In this document: piece after piece, positions 1 to 10,849 of the stretch | Numbering within the stretch: the stretch's first letter is position 1 | Layout: every line of letters begins with the position of its first letter | Assembly: GCA_963565915.1 (NCBI GenBank) | Contig: OY751485.1 | Span: 3,100,001-3,164,000 of the forward strand | Origin: Entoloma clypeatum | Lineage: Eukaryota > Basidiomycota > Agaricomycetes > Agaricales > Entolomataceae | Reading direction: 5' to 3' | DNA: 64,000 nt | The notes under the pieces: generated by a model | The model's database searches: none | What the model saw: only the letters and a program-made list of their open reading frames with translations | What the model was told of the DNA's origin: nothing | Translations under genes and position numbers: made by a program

Positions 1-199
1 TCCCTCACTCACATGTTGTGGACTGGTGCGTCATCACCAACTGTCGCTGTCATTCTCTGGCAATGGGGGCAGGTGCTGGGTGGTGTCTTTCCTCGTCCCT
101 CGTGCGTTGTTCTCCCCATTCTTGTTGTTGTCTGTCCTCCCTCTTTCTGTCCTCCCCCGTTCCTCGTCATTGTCCCATTGGCATTGCTGTTCACATACT
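1..199. other. C/T-rich flank without a gene
   Basis: This is pyrimidine-rich low-complexity sequence before the first inverted repeat. All reading frames are open here because of base composition, and none resembles a protein. It shares phrases (such as a ggcaggtgctgggt string) with the sequence just right of the TIR element near 9.76 kb, so both flanks may come from one diverged repeat. Confidence 0.5.
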
Positions 200-682
200 C
201 AACCTACATTGTATTGTAATATATGGTCCAGCAAACGCATACACTGTATGGTAAATTACGGAAGCAGTGAATTTGCTAGAGCACCAGCGAATTTGCCACG
301 GCAAACGGTGACAGAATGAAATGTGGTCGGCGACAAAGTCAATGTGGCCGGCAACAAACTCAATGCAGCCGGCAACAGTCAATGCAGCCGGTGACAACGA
401 TCGGCCGACGACAGTCAAATGAAATGTGGCCGGCGACAACACATCAATTGACAGTCAAATGTTGGCCGGTGACGATGTCAATCCAGCCGGCGACAATGAG
501 GTCAATCCAGCCGGTGACCCTCAAATGAAACGTGGCCAGCGAAAAAACTCAATGGTCACTGGCGAAAGGAAGGACCGGCGAAAAGGTTGAAAATGAGAAA
601 GGTGGCTGGCGACAAAACTCAATGCGGCCGACACCAGGATTGCGGCTGACACCAGGATTGCCGTCGTCATCTTGACGAAGTA
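200..682 (+). repeat. left terminal inverted repeat
   Basis: This matches the reverse complement of about 9054-9520 with scattered substitutions and small indels. The outer 85 bp is AT-rich and almost identical in both arms. The inner 390 bp is a degenerate array of CCGGCGACA-type words separated by AATGCAG or CAATCCAG spacers. It ends at a shared string, catcttgacgaagta. The division into a unique tip and a repetitive subterminal array is typical of transposase-binding ends. Confidence 0.88.
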
Positions 683-689
683 CAGTATC

Positions 690-862
690 TATGCCCCCGG
701 CGACAAACTCAATGCAGCCAGCGACAACGACAATGCGGCCGGCGACAAACTCAATGCGGCCGGTGACAAACTCAATGCAGCCGGCGACAGTAAATGCAGC
801 CGGTGAAATGCAGCCGGCGACAACAATTCAATGTGGTTCAATATGGCTGGCGACAACCAAGG
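690..862 (+). repeat. subterminal CCGGCGACAA array
   Basis: About eight copies of a 15-20 bp unit (CCGGCGACAAACTCAATGCAG and variants) follow the left TIR directly. The words are the same as those in the TIR, so this is an extension of the subterminal array. No credible gene lies between the TIR and the stop codon of gene 1 at 935. Confidence 0.75.
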
Positions 863-934
863 CTCATTTTTGTAGAGAAGAAGGGTAGACATCTGTATAG
901 TATGTAATAACAATGGTACCCTGCTATAGGTATA

Positions 935-3180
935 TCACTCTGTACCCTCACTCTCCGATGACCCAGTATCACTCAGACTGTCAGGGACACGCACATCAGC
1001 TAAATCTTCAGCGGTCCAAGGGCAGCGTTGGAATTGAGCCCCAGGGGCATGGGCAAAGAGCCCCGGCAAACAAAGGAGAGGGGGGGGTCCAGTTGGCTCA
1101 CTATCAGAGACATCGGAGTCGACACCTTCAAGTGCGCTGGCGACATTGGCGGCAGTAGGTGCATTGGTGACGCATCCACTGCTGTCGCTGTCGCTGTCAG
1201 TTTTGCTGTCAGTTTTGCCATCAGTTTTGCCATCAGGTTCGCTGTCGCCGTGATTGTCGCTGTCACTGTCGCTGTTATGGGTGCCGTCAGTTTCGTTGCT
1301 GCCATCAGCCTCGTCGGCTTCATCGGGATCCTCAAGAGCCGCCAGTGCATTGTCAAATAGTGTTGACAGTGGGGGCCCGCTCTGGTCATCCTCTATCTCA
1401 CTCACCTCCTCCTCTAGGACATTCATGACAACATCCAGAGTCTGATGATAGATCGCGGCGGAAGGAGTGACTGGGGAATCAATGGACAGTGAACACCTTA
1501 TTGGCGCAACAGGCTTCGGCGAAGGGTGGCATGGTGAAGACAGCAATGACAGCGAAGACGGCGAAGACGGCGAAGATGGCAAAGGTTTGGACGGCGAAGG
1601 TTTGGACGGCGAAGGGTTGGCCGGCGAATGTTGGGATGGCGAGTCGGTGTCACTCATATCCTCCAGTGTCCGCATGACAAGGTGGAGAGGAATATCGCCC
1701 ACAGAGGTTGCTTGTTCATCACTGATATCGCCCATGATAATGTCGACGACCTCCTGGTGATTGGCGACAGGCGATGTGGAGGTGGCCGGAGTTTGAGTTG
1801 GGGGTGACGTGGGGATTGGAGTGAAAATCCGTGAGTCACACTCGGCATCGAGAGCGGTGAGGGAAGGGGCAGGAAGAAAAGCAGCAGCGGAGTTGTCACC
1901 TGCCCCATGTGGCAGGTTGTCTGCCGGCGTGGCCATGTGGGCTCGGCGAAGGGGGTACTCTCTGAAATGGTGGGGAATATCGAGGGGGCCGAGGTCAGTG
2001 ATGAGAGATGGCGAGGCAGCGGAATGGCAACCAATCATGTCTGAGAAGGGGGCTTCTCCTGGGCCATCAGAGTCATTACCTGCAAAACCGCCGTCGGCTA
2101 GGGACTCGTCATATCCAGAATGTGGCAGCTGGTACTGGTTTTCTGCTGCTCTCACCAGCTTCCTGATGTTGTCAACTTCGAGATCAATGCCCCAGGTCCA
2201 CTTCAGGGAGGGGTGCTGCTGGTATTGGTCGCGTTCGGCCGCTGCAGTCTCCTGGATCATGGTGGCCAGACCCTGGAGGGTGACTTTCTTGCCCTTCAGC
2301 CTACCTTTCCATTGCGTTTGAGCGGTGGTTGATTTGCGCATTGGCCATGAGGATGAGGGTTGGGGAGTGGCCGCCGGCGAACCGGCACGATTGCCAATGG
2401 TTGCCGATGGCTGAGATGGTGGTCCTGCAATGTGTCCCCTTGCGGGTTCCAGGGATTCAAGAGTCATGGCGTGCTCATAGAGCATGTTGAAACCACTAGC
2501 ACGACGGATGGCCAAGTGCAACACATTCGCCGACGCTGTTTCCTGAGCATGAAGCCTGTTTGCCACCGCTTGGAGTTGGTGAGAGGCGTCAAGGGCCACG
2601 GCGCGGTACCCCGCCGCTGCCTGAGAGTTCAGAGAGATATGGGGAGGGGGAATTGATGGATAGTCGGCAAGAGAGTGACTGGCAAATGGACCGGCAAATG
2701 GACCGGCGACAGTCTCGCCGCCCGGCGGGTGACCAAGCACGCCGTGGTGGACTTCGAGACACTGGGTGAGCGTGTCGTCATCCAAAATCTGCTGGGGGCA
2801 CTCTGGGTGGTTCCACCAGTCAAGGTGGTAGTGCGGCACAATGCCAAATTCTTGCGTTGGGTGGGAGCTCCCATCAAGCACAGCTGACCAAGGAAAATGG
2901 GGATGAGCGTCGTTTCCATATCCACCCAGATTGGTGAATGACAGTGTGCGAGTGATGATTGGAGTGTCTATTGGCACTCCAGCACTTGCTGCCAGGCCGA
3001 CAAAGCGCATCGACACGGCCTATGATATGTGAGTATACAGATTATTTACTCAGCACATCAGCTTACCAATTCCAAGGCAAGTATATCCTTCATCCACCCA
3101 TGCTGATTCGCCGGCGCCCGCTGGATACCGAGCAAAGCGGCACGGAAGTGTGACTCACAGTATGCAACTACTGTATTTGG
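935..3180 (-). CDS. TIR-element gene 1, unknown acidic-tailed protein
   Basis: The main exon runs from about 3016 to the stop at 935 (roughly 690 residues). An upstream exon ending near 3070, joined by an intron with gtaagc and atcatag ends, reads smoothly into it, so the true start lies above 3070 and is unresolved. The N-terminal third is rich in Trp and His (DWWNHPECP) and looks folded. The middle has a basic stretch (KGRLKGKKV) followed by a WTWGIDLEVDNIRKLVRAAENQY helix. The last 250 residues are Ser/Pro and Asp/Glu/Ser repeats. The GPFAGPFA repeat is written by the element's own CCGGCGA-type word. The gene is divergent from gene 2. I recognise no domain; an acidic tail after a basic centre could suit a DNA- or chromatin-associated protein, which is inference only. 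Confidence 0.55.
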
Positions 3181-4950
3181 ATCGGGACGAGGAGGAGCAG
3201 TCAGGTGAGTAGACTGGAGGTTGTGTGGCAGGTGAAGGGGAATGAGGTAAAGGAGGAAATGAAGAGGATGCTCGGTGTGGAGAATCTGAATCTTGCACTC
3301 CGAGCACATTTTGGACAGAGGTTGAGTGCCGCAAAAAATATTTATGAAGCCATGGATGCCGAGGATAAGAAGAAAATCCAAATTCTAGTGGACCAGCATC
3401 AGGAACAAGGTAATCCTCCTGAGGTACAGCACTGGTAAGTCTTCGCTGATTTCAGTGTACACAACTAACCACAACGACAGGCTAGCAAAGTCCAAGGCAA
3501 CCCCGAGAGTGGAGGATTTCTCCACAAAGTGTTGGCGTGAGATGGGTGTAGTGACAATGACATTATATGGGTACCCAAGAGAGGATGGGAAATACAGAAT
3601 AATGTGGTGCGTCATGTTCGCCGGTCGGCGACAGTTTACAAAACTGGCTAACTGGCTAAAGTCATGAGGACTCAGCAGGATTGATGGGTAAAAAGGCACC
3701 GTCATTTGTGGAGAGCAAGGCCACCGTGGTGAATGAGATGTGCCGCTTTTTTGGGGAGTATTTTAAGGGCCTCAAACATGTGCCGGATGCTGGAAGACTG
3801 ACTCCGGCGAATGCTCCGGCGAATATTCCAGCGAATACTCCGGTGAATGGAAGACTGACTCCGGTGAATGGAAGACTGATGCCAGTGAATGACAGACTGA
3901 CTCCGGCAAATGCAACTGATCAGCTGGCCGTCGCGGCGACAATAGCCCTTTCACCGAATGGGTTTCCCCTCGTTCCTGATGTCTCTTTTGGAACAATGAC
4001 CAAGGGTCAGCTCGAGCACTTACTACGCGAGTTCTTGTCCAAACACTACTGTAAGCGATTTTGTTCTCAATCGAGTGCTGCTGATTGGAAGTATGACAGC
4101 TCTTGCGTCGGCTGGCCATACTAACCATGTGCCATTTGGGACTCTGGCAGCTAACACACGACTCTTGGTGGCAGCTGAATACCTCCCACAGGGGTTCACT
4201 ATCAAGGATCCACGAAACCTGCACAAGAAGGAGATCGAGGCCTTTTTTGAACACGTCAAATCAAGGCAGGATCGACATGGTGCAGGCAAGGCATTTCGCT
4301 TCAAGAAGATTGTCGACAAGGACAGATGCGAGGTGGAAAGCCAATACCCCATACTAGCAGAAGCTCAAAGGGGACAGCGAAGGCAGAGCCGATCAGCAAG
4401 GAATGGCCTGCTTGCTGTCCCAGATCAGCGCCATCGCAATAGCATCTCACAGGGGAGCGGAAGTCATCGCGCATCTGATACAGAATGGCCCAGTGGAAGT
4501 GAGGGGACGGCGAGCAGTCATATAACCACTGGTGACATTCGCCGTGTTCGCCCCATTGTCGCTGAGGGCAACTTTGCCGATGATCCATTCGCTGTCAGGA
4601 AGAAAGGTTCACCGGTGATGTCGCCGAAGGACCTTTTGCCGAAGAACATTTTACCGAAGGTGTCGCCAGTGACGGATATGTGACTGTAGGTCAAATGCAA
4701 ATGAATGAACTCATTCAACAGGGCATGATGGTCACGGCGCCGATCAATGGCCCACTGGATGGTGACCCACAGTATAGTGTCCCAGCCTCTGCCGTACGGG
4801 CTTTGATGTTGAATCGAGCAAACAACTCAGTGATTGATCCAACATTGATTACACCAAATGGTAGGATATTCATGTTTCTGATTTTGAATTGTCACCATGC
4901 TAATAACTGATTCAGATCACTCAAATGGCCTTCGCCGTTCCAAATGACAA
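3163..4950 (+). CDS. TIR-element gene 2, unknown multi-exon protein
   Basis: Exons can be traced through introns 3435-3480 and 4051-4099 (both GT-AG), a third near 3607-3678 and possibly one near 4860-4914. The product begins with a charged helical part (NIYEAMDAEDKKKIQ), then FCEYF-like aromatic motifs, a PANxPAN/PVNGRL repeat, and a segment with GTMTKGQLEHLLREFLSKHY. It continues with a conserved-looking EYLPQGFTIKDPRNLHKKEIEAFFEHV-type region and a low-complexity tail. The PAN/PVN repeat at about 3795-3910 is again the element's CCGGCGAAT word read in frame. I believe similar proteins occur in multicopy families in Agaricomycetes, but this is from memory. No catalytic motif is visible. The first exon is uncertain. 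Confidence 0.55.
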
Positions 4951-5066
4951 AAGTAGTATTGCCTTTCCTACAATACTTACATGACAAGCAATAAGAAAAT
5001 CATAAAACAAATGAAAGTGAGTTGAATGGATATGTGAATAAAAAATAAAAAATTCGCCGGCTGTGT

Positions 5067-7665
5067 TCACATGCGAGACCGCTTTCCCCCAGTCGTGCTG
5101 CTGTCATTCCCACCCTTGCACTTTCGTCCATGTTTCCCCTCAGATGACGCTGTACTGCCTGATGCAGATGGCAAATGTGAGTGGTCGCTTAGCCGAGGAC
5201 TTCGCCGAAGTGCATCAGCAGGCAAGGCGGCGAGGGTCACCAGACAAGTGTTGGTGGTGTCGGGCACATCCTCTTCCATCACAGATTCCTTTTCTGCGAC
5301 GACAGCCATAGGACTCACAGGTGGGGGGGGGATGAGTTGCACCGTGCCTTGGGCCGTCTCCTGGGATGTCGTTGGTGTCGGCGTGATAAGGTTGACTGCA
5401 GGGGGGGCGACGACAGGGTGGGAGACTGCAGGAGGGGCGACGACAGGGTGTGTGACGGGGTGGGAGGCGGCGGTGACGGTGGTAGTGGCAGTGGTGGTAG
5501 TGGTGGTGGCAGTGACAGCTGGGGGCGACGGCGAGGGAGAGTCATCCCGGCGACTGACCGGCGAATGCCCAACGGCAAAGGAAGCGGCGTAGGGGTTGTC
5601 CGGCGAATGACTACCGGTGAATGGCACTCGCCGAGATGGGCCAGGCGTGGCCCCAGAACCTTCGGCGAAGGGCTTAGCAAAGGACCCAGCAAAGGGCTTG
5701 GCGAGGGACCCAGCGAAGGATCCGGCGAAGGGTGGTCGGCGCGAGGCGCGAGGGGTCGATGACAGCAGGACACTCATTGTCGATGGCCGTCGCAGGGGCG
5801 AATCTTGCCATGCACCCTTGTCCTGCTGCCACCCCCCCATCTTGTAGTGCTCAGGGTCCATCCCCTTGGGGTCCGCAGGCCAGAGGCGCTCTACGTTGAC
5901 TTCTGGTGGTGGGGGAAGGTAGGGTCGCCAGTACTCGCGGTCGTTGTGGGCGGGACGGCGGTCGAAACCCAGGTAGTTCGCGATGTCCGTCAACCTGACG
6001 TTCAACCCCTCAAGTGTGTCCTCCATGTACAACAGGCGGGAGTACGCATTCTCGTCCTGCATTGCCAGCTGTGCATTTGCCCCCTCCAGGATTCGGTTGA
6101 AGCAGTTCGTGAGCTTGTTTAACCTGCCCTTTGAGCTTGAACAGGGCACCACTCTGTGTATGGTATGCCCGCTGCGAGATGGTTCCCTGCTGGCGGAACC
6201 AGTCCACCAGGTATAGCTCCACTGCCAGGCCAGACTGCGTGAGATGATGTACAAGAAATGATTCAGTATAATTACTCATGCGCATCCATGAGGGCGGGGG
6301 GCAGCGTCAAACACGCCACCAGCGAAGTGTCACCCCTGGCTTCGCCGTCGCCGATGGGTCGTCGCCGGGAGGTGGTTGCTCCTGGACCAGTTGCCACATC
6401 GCCGTTCTTATCTTCGTCGTCCTCATCGTCACCGTCCACCTCTGTCTCTACCTCCACATATTCAGTCGCCTTCGTCGCCTTCTGCCGTGCTGCCTCCTTT
6501 GCCGGTTTCGCCTTTCGTGATGCACTGCGGCCCTCCAGCTTGGTCTTCTTCTTCCTCTGAGGTGCCTCGCCACCAGTCAGGCATTTCCCCTTCAGCGTGT
6601 AGCAGGCATAACACGCTGCAGCAAACTTCTCCTTCTCACATGGTTGCGCCTTGAATTTGCACCTATTGCACGGGATGTCGTTGTATTTGCCAGTGTGGAC
6701 AGGGGCTCGCTGAGCGTAATTCCTGCGGCCTTGCGTCGTCTCGCCTCGGGCTGGTGCCGGTTGCTCGTCCTCGTCACTGCTTGAAGCCACGGTTGGCTTC
6801 GACCTCAGCGTCATCTTCGCAGGTGCATCCTTCGCCACCTTTCCCGTTCCTGCCTTTGCTGCACCCACTATATTCTTTGCCGGTTGCTTCGCCGTCGCCG
6901 TTGTTGTTGCCATTTTCTTGTTCGCCGTCGTTTTCGCCGTCGTCATTTTCGCCGTCGTCGTTTTCGCCGTTGTCGTCACCGTTATCTCCTTTGCCGTTTC
7001 TGTCTTCTCCTTTGCCGTCGCCATCTTCTCCTTCGACAACTCGTCTACCTCCATCTCCTCTGACCCCCCGCGCCAGGCTTCCCCTGTCTCCCTTGATCGC
7101 CTGCCATTCCCCTCCCCCTCCTGTTCCTTTGCCGTTTCCTTTCCCTTTGCCGTTTCCTTTCCCTTTGCCATTTCCTTTCCCTTTGCCGTGTCCTTTCCCT
7201 TTGCCATCTCTTTTCCCTTTGCCAGTTCTTTGCCCTTCGCCGTAAGGCGACATGGTGTCGGACGTCCACCCACGGCTCCTGTCGGCACATTGCTTGGCCC
7301 AGCCAATGGTGCAGTGACAGGGGCTGTTGCCTCTTGTACCCGCAGGCTGTCGAATGTTACCAGGGCGAGGCATTGACCTTCCAGAAACCCATCCTCTTTG
7401 CGCTTGTGGGCCCAGGACACGATGAACTGATTTATCCAGGCAAACCCAGCAAACGGTGCCGCTGCTTCCTTGAACAATTTCAACTGTTCATGAAATATGT
7501 TAGAATCGGGTCAATACAACGGCTCCAGGGGTTACTCACCAACTTTCCCTTCATCCCCTTTAACCCTTCAATGATGGTCCCATCAGCCATCCCCTTGCGA
7601 ATGGTGGCGTCAAAACAGGCGAAGTTGGCAACAATGTCTTCGGTCTTGCGGGGAGTAGCGGACAT
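5067..7665 (-). CDS. TIR-element gene 3, Zn2Cys6-like protein (frameshifted)
   Basis: The start is the ATG at 7663-7665. Exon 1 encodes MSATPRKTEDIVANFACFD and is joined across a 56-bp GT-AG intron (7484-7539) to a long exon. The product has a folded N-terminus (WINQFIVSWAHKRKEDGF), a long Ala/Lys/Thr repeat, then six cysteines spaced C-x2-C-x6-C-x8-C-x2-C-x6-C at about 6590-6690. That spacing matches the Zn(II)2Cys6 binuclear cluster used by fungal DNA-binding proteins. A conserved helical part (WFRQQGTISQRAY, then NCFNRILEGANAQLAMQDENAYSR) and a Pro/Ser/Phe-Ala-Gly repeat tail follow. The helical part changes frame near 6122-6130, best explained by one extra base, so this copy may be dead unless an intron was missed. 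A role in binding the element's own ends is a reasonable guess. Confidence 0.6.
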
Positions 7666-7856
7666 CTTGAGGGCGGTGTTGTGGAAATGCGTTGGTAGTA
7701 GGTAGGTAGATGAGTTGGAAACGCATGTAATCGCCGCTCGCCGTTGAATAAACAAAAAAAAACAAACTTTTCTAACACGTGACTACTTCCGCCCTGATCA
7801 TTGTGATGATCGGCAACCTAATTCCCACCAGTCGCCTTCTTTTCTGCTACCTCCTC

Positions 7857-8704
7857 ATGTCTGCCCCATCCAACCAACCCCATCACAATGTGCCGCTGGG
7901 CTATACAATAGGTACCACCCCGGATGGGCATGAGTATCTGGTGCCAAATTTCCTTGTCCCTGCCACGGATCTGGCCCTGAACATGGCAGAGATGCGGTGC
8001 TCTCTTGATGTTGAGCACGCCGCAGGAGGGGTGAGCTGTTCCCCATACCACCCACCACCACATTCCTTGACTCCATCCACCTCATGTGTGGGGATGAGCA
8101 CCGTCGCCGATATTTGTTGGCCGATGAGTTGTTGCCGGTCATTCGCCGATGCTCTTCGCCGGTTATTCGCCGTGCAGTGTTCGCCGGTCTTGTTCGCCGG
8201 TCTTGTTCGCCGGTCTTGTTCGCCGGTCTTTTTGCTGAGCAGCCTTTTGCTATGTTTTGCCAATCAGCGGTCTTATTCATCCGGCTGACCTCCTTGCTCC
8301 TCAGCCCCTTCCTATGGAAGGGCTGTCTTCAGGCCTCATCAACCGGGGTACTGTCCCAGCACCCGCTGTACCAGTACGTCATTTCCCTCCCTTGTGTGTT
8401 TTGCTCTCACCGCTTTCTATAGGGTTTGAGCCATAGAGAACTTCTCACGCTTCATGCGGAGGTCAAAGCCCTCCAGGCACAGCTGGGCATCAGCTACAAG
8501 GATGCTGCACACCGTCTGTACCATGCAGAGGTACACAGGATCCACACCCTTGACACTTCCCGGCGCCAGGCGGCTGACACCCGGCAAATGGTTGATGAGA
8601 TGGTCAGCGACAATATTGCCGACAGGATCATCAATATAGATTGTGGGGAAATGCAGGAACAAGATGGGGAGGGTGCGGGTGGGCGGTTGGGCGATGGGGA
8701 ATAG
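7857..8704 (+). CDS. TIR-element gene 4, unknown coiled-coil protein
   Basis: There are three exons: 7857-8030, 8305-8373 and 8423-8704. Introns 8031-8304 (274 bp) and 8374-8422 (49 bp) both have GT-AG ends. Exon 1 gives MSAPSNQPHHNVPLGY followed by GHEYLVPNFLVPATDLAL. Exon 3 gives a helical region (LTLHAEVKALQAQLGISYK) and an acidic end. The product is about 170 residues with no recognised domain. Intron 1 is unusually long for this genome because it contains a tandem array of the TTCGCCGGTCTTG word (about 8147-8225), the same motif found at the element's ends. The reading frame looks intact. Confidence 0.6.
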
Positions 8705-8764
8705 GTACATTAGGGGTTGCAATGTAAAATAGGATAACGTGAAACACCTCCTGGTTTGTAACAG

Positions 8765-9053
8765 ATGACTGTCTGTTGTCGCCGGCTTGATTCCTCACCG
8801 ACATCCTTTTGACATCCTTTCACTGCCCTTCCTTTCACCGGTAAACCTTTTGCCGGCCCTTCCTTTCACTGCCCTTCCTTTCGCCGGTAAACCTTTCACC
8901 GGTAAACCTTTCGCCGGTCCTTCCTTTTGCCGGTGACCATCGTTTCGCCGACCATCGTTTTGCTGGTACGTGTTTGCCATGTCGCCGGTCTCAGGACATG
9001 TCTTGTGCTGGCGACACGTCCAGGCGAGATCAATGTCTTATGCCACGACGGAC
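8765..9053 (-). repeat. right subterminal TTCGCCGG array
   Basis: Many copies of TTCGCCGGTAAACC, TTTGCCGGTCC and similar words sit between gene 4 and the right TIR. They mirror the array beside the left TIR. No gene is visible. Confidence 0.7.
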
Positions 9054-9520
9054 TACTTCGTCAAGATGACAACAGCAATCCTGGTGTCGGCCGCATTGAG
9101 TTTTGTTGCCGGCCACCTTTCACTGGTCGTTTTCAACCTTTTCGCTGGTCCTTCCTTTCGCCGGTGACCATTGAATTTTTTCGCCGGCCACGTTTCATTT
9201 GAGGGTCGCCGGCTGGATTGACATTGTCACCGGCCAACATTTGACTGTCGATTGATGTGTTGTCGCCGGCCACATTTCATTTGACTGTCATCGGCCGATC
9301 ATTGTCGCCGGCTGCATTGACTGTCGCTGGCTGGATTGAGTTTGTCGCTGGGGGCATAGAGTTTGTTGCCGGCCACATTGACTTTGTCGCCGACCACATT
9401 TCATTCTGTCGCCGTTCGCCGTGGCAAATTCACTGGTGCTCTAGCAAATTCGCTGCTTCCGTAATTTACCATACAGTGTATGCATTCGCTAGACCGTATA
9501 TTACAATACAGTGTAGGTTG
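9054..9520 (-). repeat. right terminal inverted repeat
   Basis: This is the reverse complement of the left repeat, starting at the shared tacttcgtcaagatga string and ending TGTAGGTTG. It is followed by ACT (9521-9523), matching ACT at 197-199. Confidence 0.88.
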
Positions 9521-9523
9521 ACT

Positions 9524-9844
9524 ACCTGTGCCATTAGTACCCGCAATCCTCCATGTGAGCACTTTGCTCGCTATGACGGGGGCGGGTGCTGGGTTGGCAT
9601 TAGCGCCGTCATCCCCTCCTGCATCTCATGTATGGCACGTTCCTTGTCTGACCGTTCCTCACCCGCATGTCCGTCACCTGGACGTCCCTCGGCTGCCTGT
9701 TGTGGACTGATGTGCCTCACCCATCTTGGGTCCCTCAGCCGTGTGCCTCTTTCCCCGATGTGCTGCAGGCAGGTGCTGGGTCATAGGTCTGCCCTTCCCG
9801 GTGTTTGTCGCTCCTTCGCTGTTGCGTGTGAGTCCGCGGTTTGG
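9524..9844. other. C/T-rich sequence, no gene seen
   Basis: Pyrimidine-rich, low-complexity DNA resembling positions 1-190 and 59.1-59.6 kb. I see no coding signature. Confidence 0.4.
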
Positions 9845-10530
9845 ATGCGAGTGGAAGCCATAGGGGATGAGAGGTGGCCGTTGGGGGTAAGGGGGAGCTG
9901 TTGGAGGCGAGAGATGACCATTGGAGGTGAGGGGGAGCTGTTGGGGGCGAGATATGACCGTTGAGGGTGAGGGGGAGCCGTTGGGGGTGAGAGGAGGCCT
10001 TGGGCACGCGAGGAGGCTGTAGGGGGCGAGAGGAGATGGGCGGCAGCCGTACGGACAAGAGGGAGCTGTTGGGGGCGAGAGGAGGCCGTTGGGAGCGAGA
10101 GGAGGCTGTTGGGGGCGAGAGGGAGCTGTTAGAGACGAGAGACAGCCGTTGGATGTGAGAGGCAGCCGTTGGGGATGCAAAGAGGCTGTAGGGACAAGAG
10201 GGAGCCATTGGGGGCGAGAGACAGCCGTTGGGGGCGAGAGATAGCTGTTGGGGGTGAGAGGAGGCTGTTGGGCACGTGAGGAGGCTGTAGGGGGCAAGAG
10301 GAGGCTGTAGGGGACGAGAGGCAGCCATAGGGACGAGAGGGAGTCGTAGGGAGGAGAGGGAGTCGTTGGGTGTGAGAGGAGGCCGTAGAGGGCGGGAGGA
10401 GGCTGTTGGGGGCGAGAGGGAGCCATTAGAGACGAGAGACGCCCGTTGGATGCAAGAGGCAGCTGTTGGGCATGTGAGGAGGCTGTAGGGACAAGAGGGA
10501 GCTGTTGGGGGTGAGAGGATGTCTCGGGCT
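9845..10530. repeat. minisatellite, about 20-bp unit
   Basis: A degenerate tandem array with unit close to GTTGGGGGCGAGAGGAGGCC, roughly 30 copies. Long open frames on the minus strand (Pro/Ser/Leu-rich) are products of the repeat, not genes. A related unit lies at 11.39-11.93 kb. Confidence 0.85.
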
Positions 10531-10734
10531 ACACATGGTGTCATATGCTCCCTGGGCGTTGTCTAACGACACCCGCTGCTGGCCTTACCTCCACTGAATG
10601 CCCTCTCCAACATGGTTTCCCCCACCTTGTCGTCTCCCTCATTGAATCTTGATGTGGCATTGGGACGAGAGACAAGATAATCAACAAACGCGGTGATGTG
10701 AACACGTCACCACATGATCAAACCCGTCATACCC

Positions 10735-10849
10735 GGCTTGGCAGCTGGCTAGCTGAAGTAAGCCAGTTGCGTTGACTCAGCTAGCCGAGCCAAAAATGCG
10801 ACTCGGCTCCGGCTCCGACCCGACTCGGAGCCGAACCGTGGCAACACTA
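10735..10849. mobile_element. terminal fragment of a hAT-like element
   Basis: This GC-rich stretch ends ...GAACCGTGGCAACACTA. Read on the other strand it begins TAGTGTTGCCACGGTTCGG, which resembles hAT-type termini. The partner end and a duplication were not found. The preceding 10531-10734 holds nothing recognisable. Confidence 0.4.

Larger units (their letters stand above)
200..9520. mobile_element. 9.3-kb TIR element with four unknown genes
   Basis: The two ends are long, nearly perfect inverted repeats (about 470 bp each) that start CAACCTACA. They are flanked by ACT on both sides (197-199 and 9521-9523), a candidate 3-bp target duplication. Inside are four spliced genes: gene 1 on minus, gene 2 on plus, gene 3 on minus, gene 4 on plus. 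I see no DDE transposase, tyrosine recombinase, helicase or reverse transcriptase. The ends and much of the interior, exons included, are studded with CCGGCGA/TTCGCCGG-type words. A 3-bp duplication would fit a PIF/Harbinger-like or CACTA-like mechanism, but no enzyme supports either. The element may be non-autonomous with passenger genes, or may encode an unrecognised transposition system. Confidence 0.8.

Noticed and set aside
5071..5762. Gly/Val/Arg-rich plus-strand frames opposite gene 3
   Set aside because: They are antisense shadows of the Pro/Ser/Thr tail of gene 3.
6754..7376. Overlapping frames (Ser/Pro, Gly/Lys and Val/Phe rich) around gene 3
   Set aside because: All derive from the simple Lys/Ala/Thr codon repeat of gene 3 read in other frames.
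8145..8230. TTCGCCGGTCTTG tandem repeats considered as a CRISPR-like array
   Set aside because: There are no unique spacers of constant length, the repeats are contiguous, and the genome is eukaryotic.
9674..10544. Long minus-strand frames rich in Pro/Ser/Leu (up to 269 codons)
   Set aside because: They are read through a 20-bp minisatellite; the peptide repeats only echo the DNA unit and there is no folded domain.
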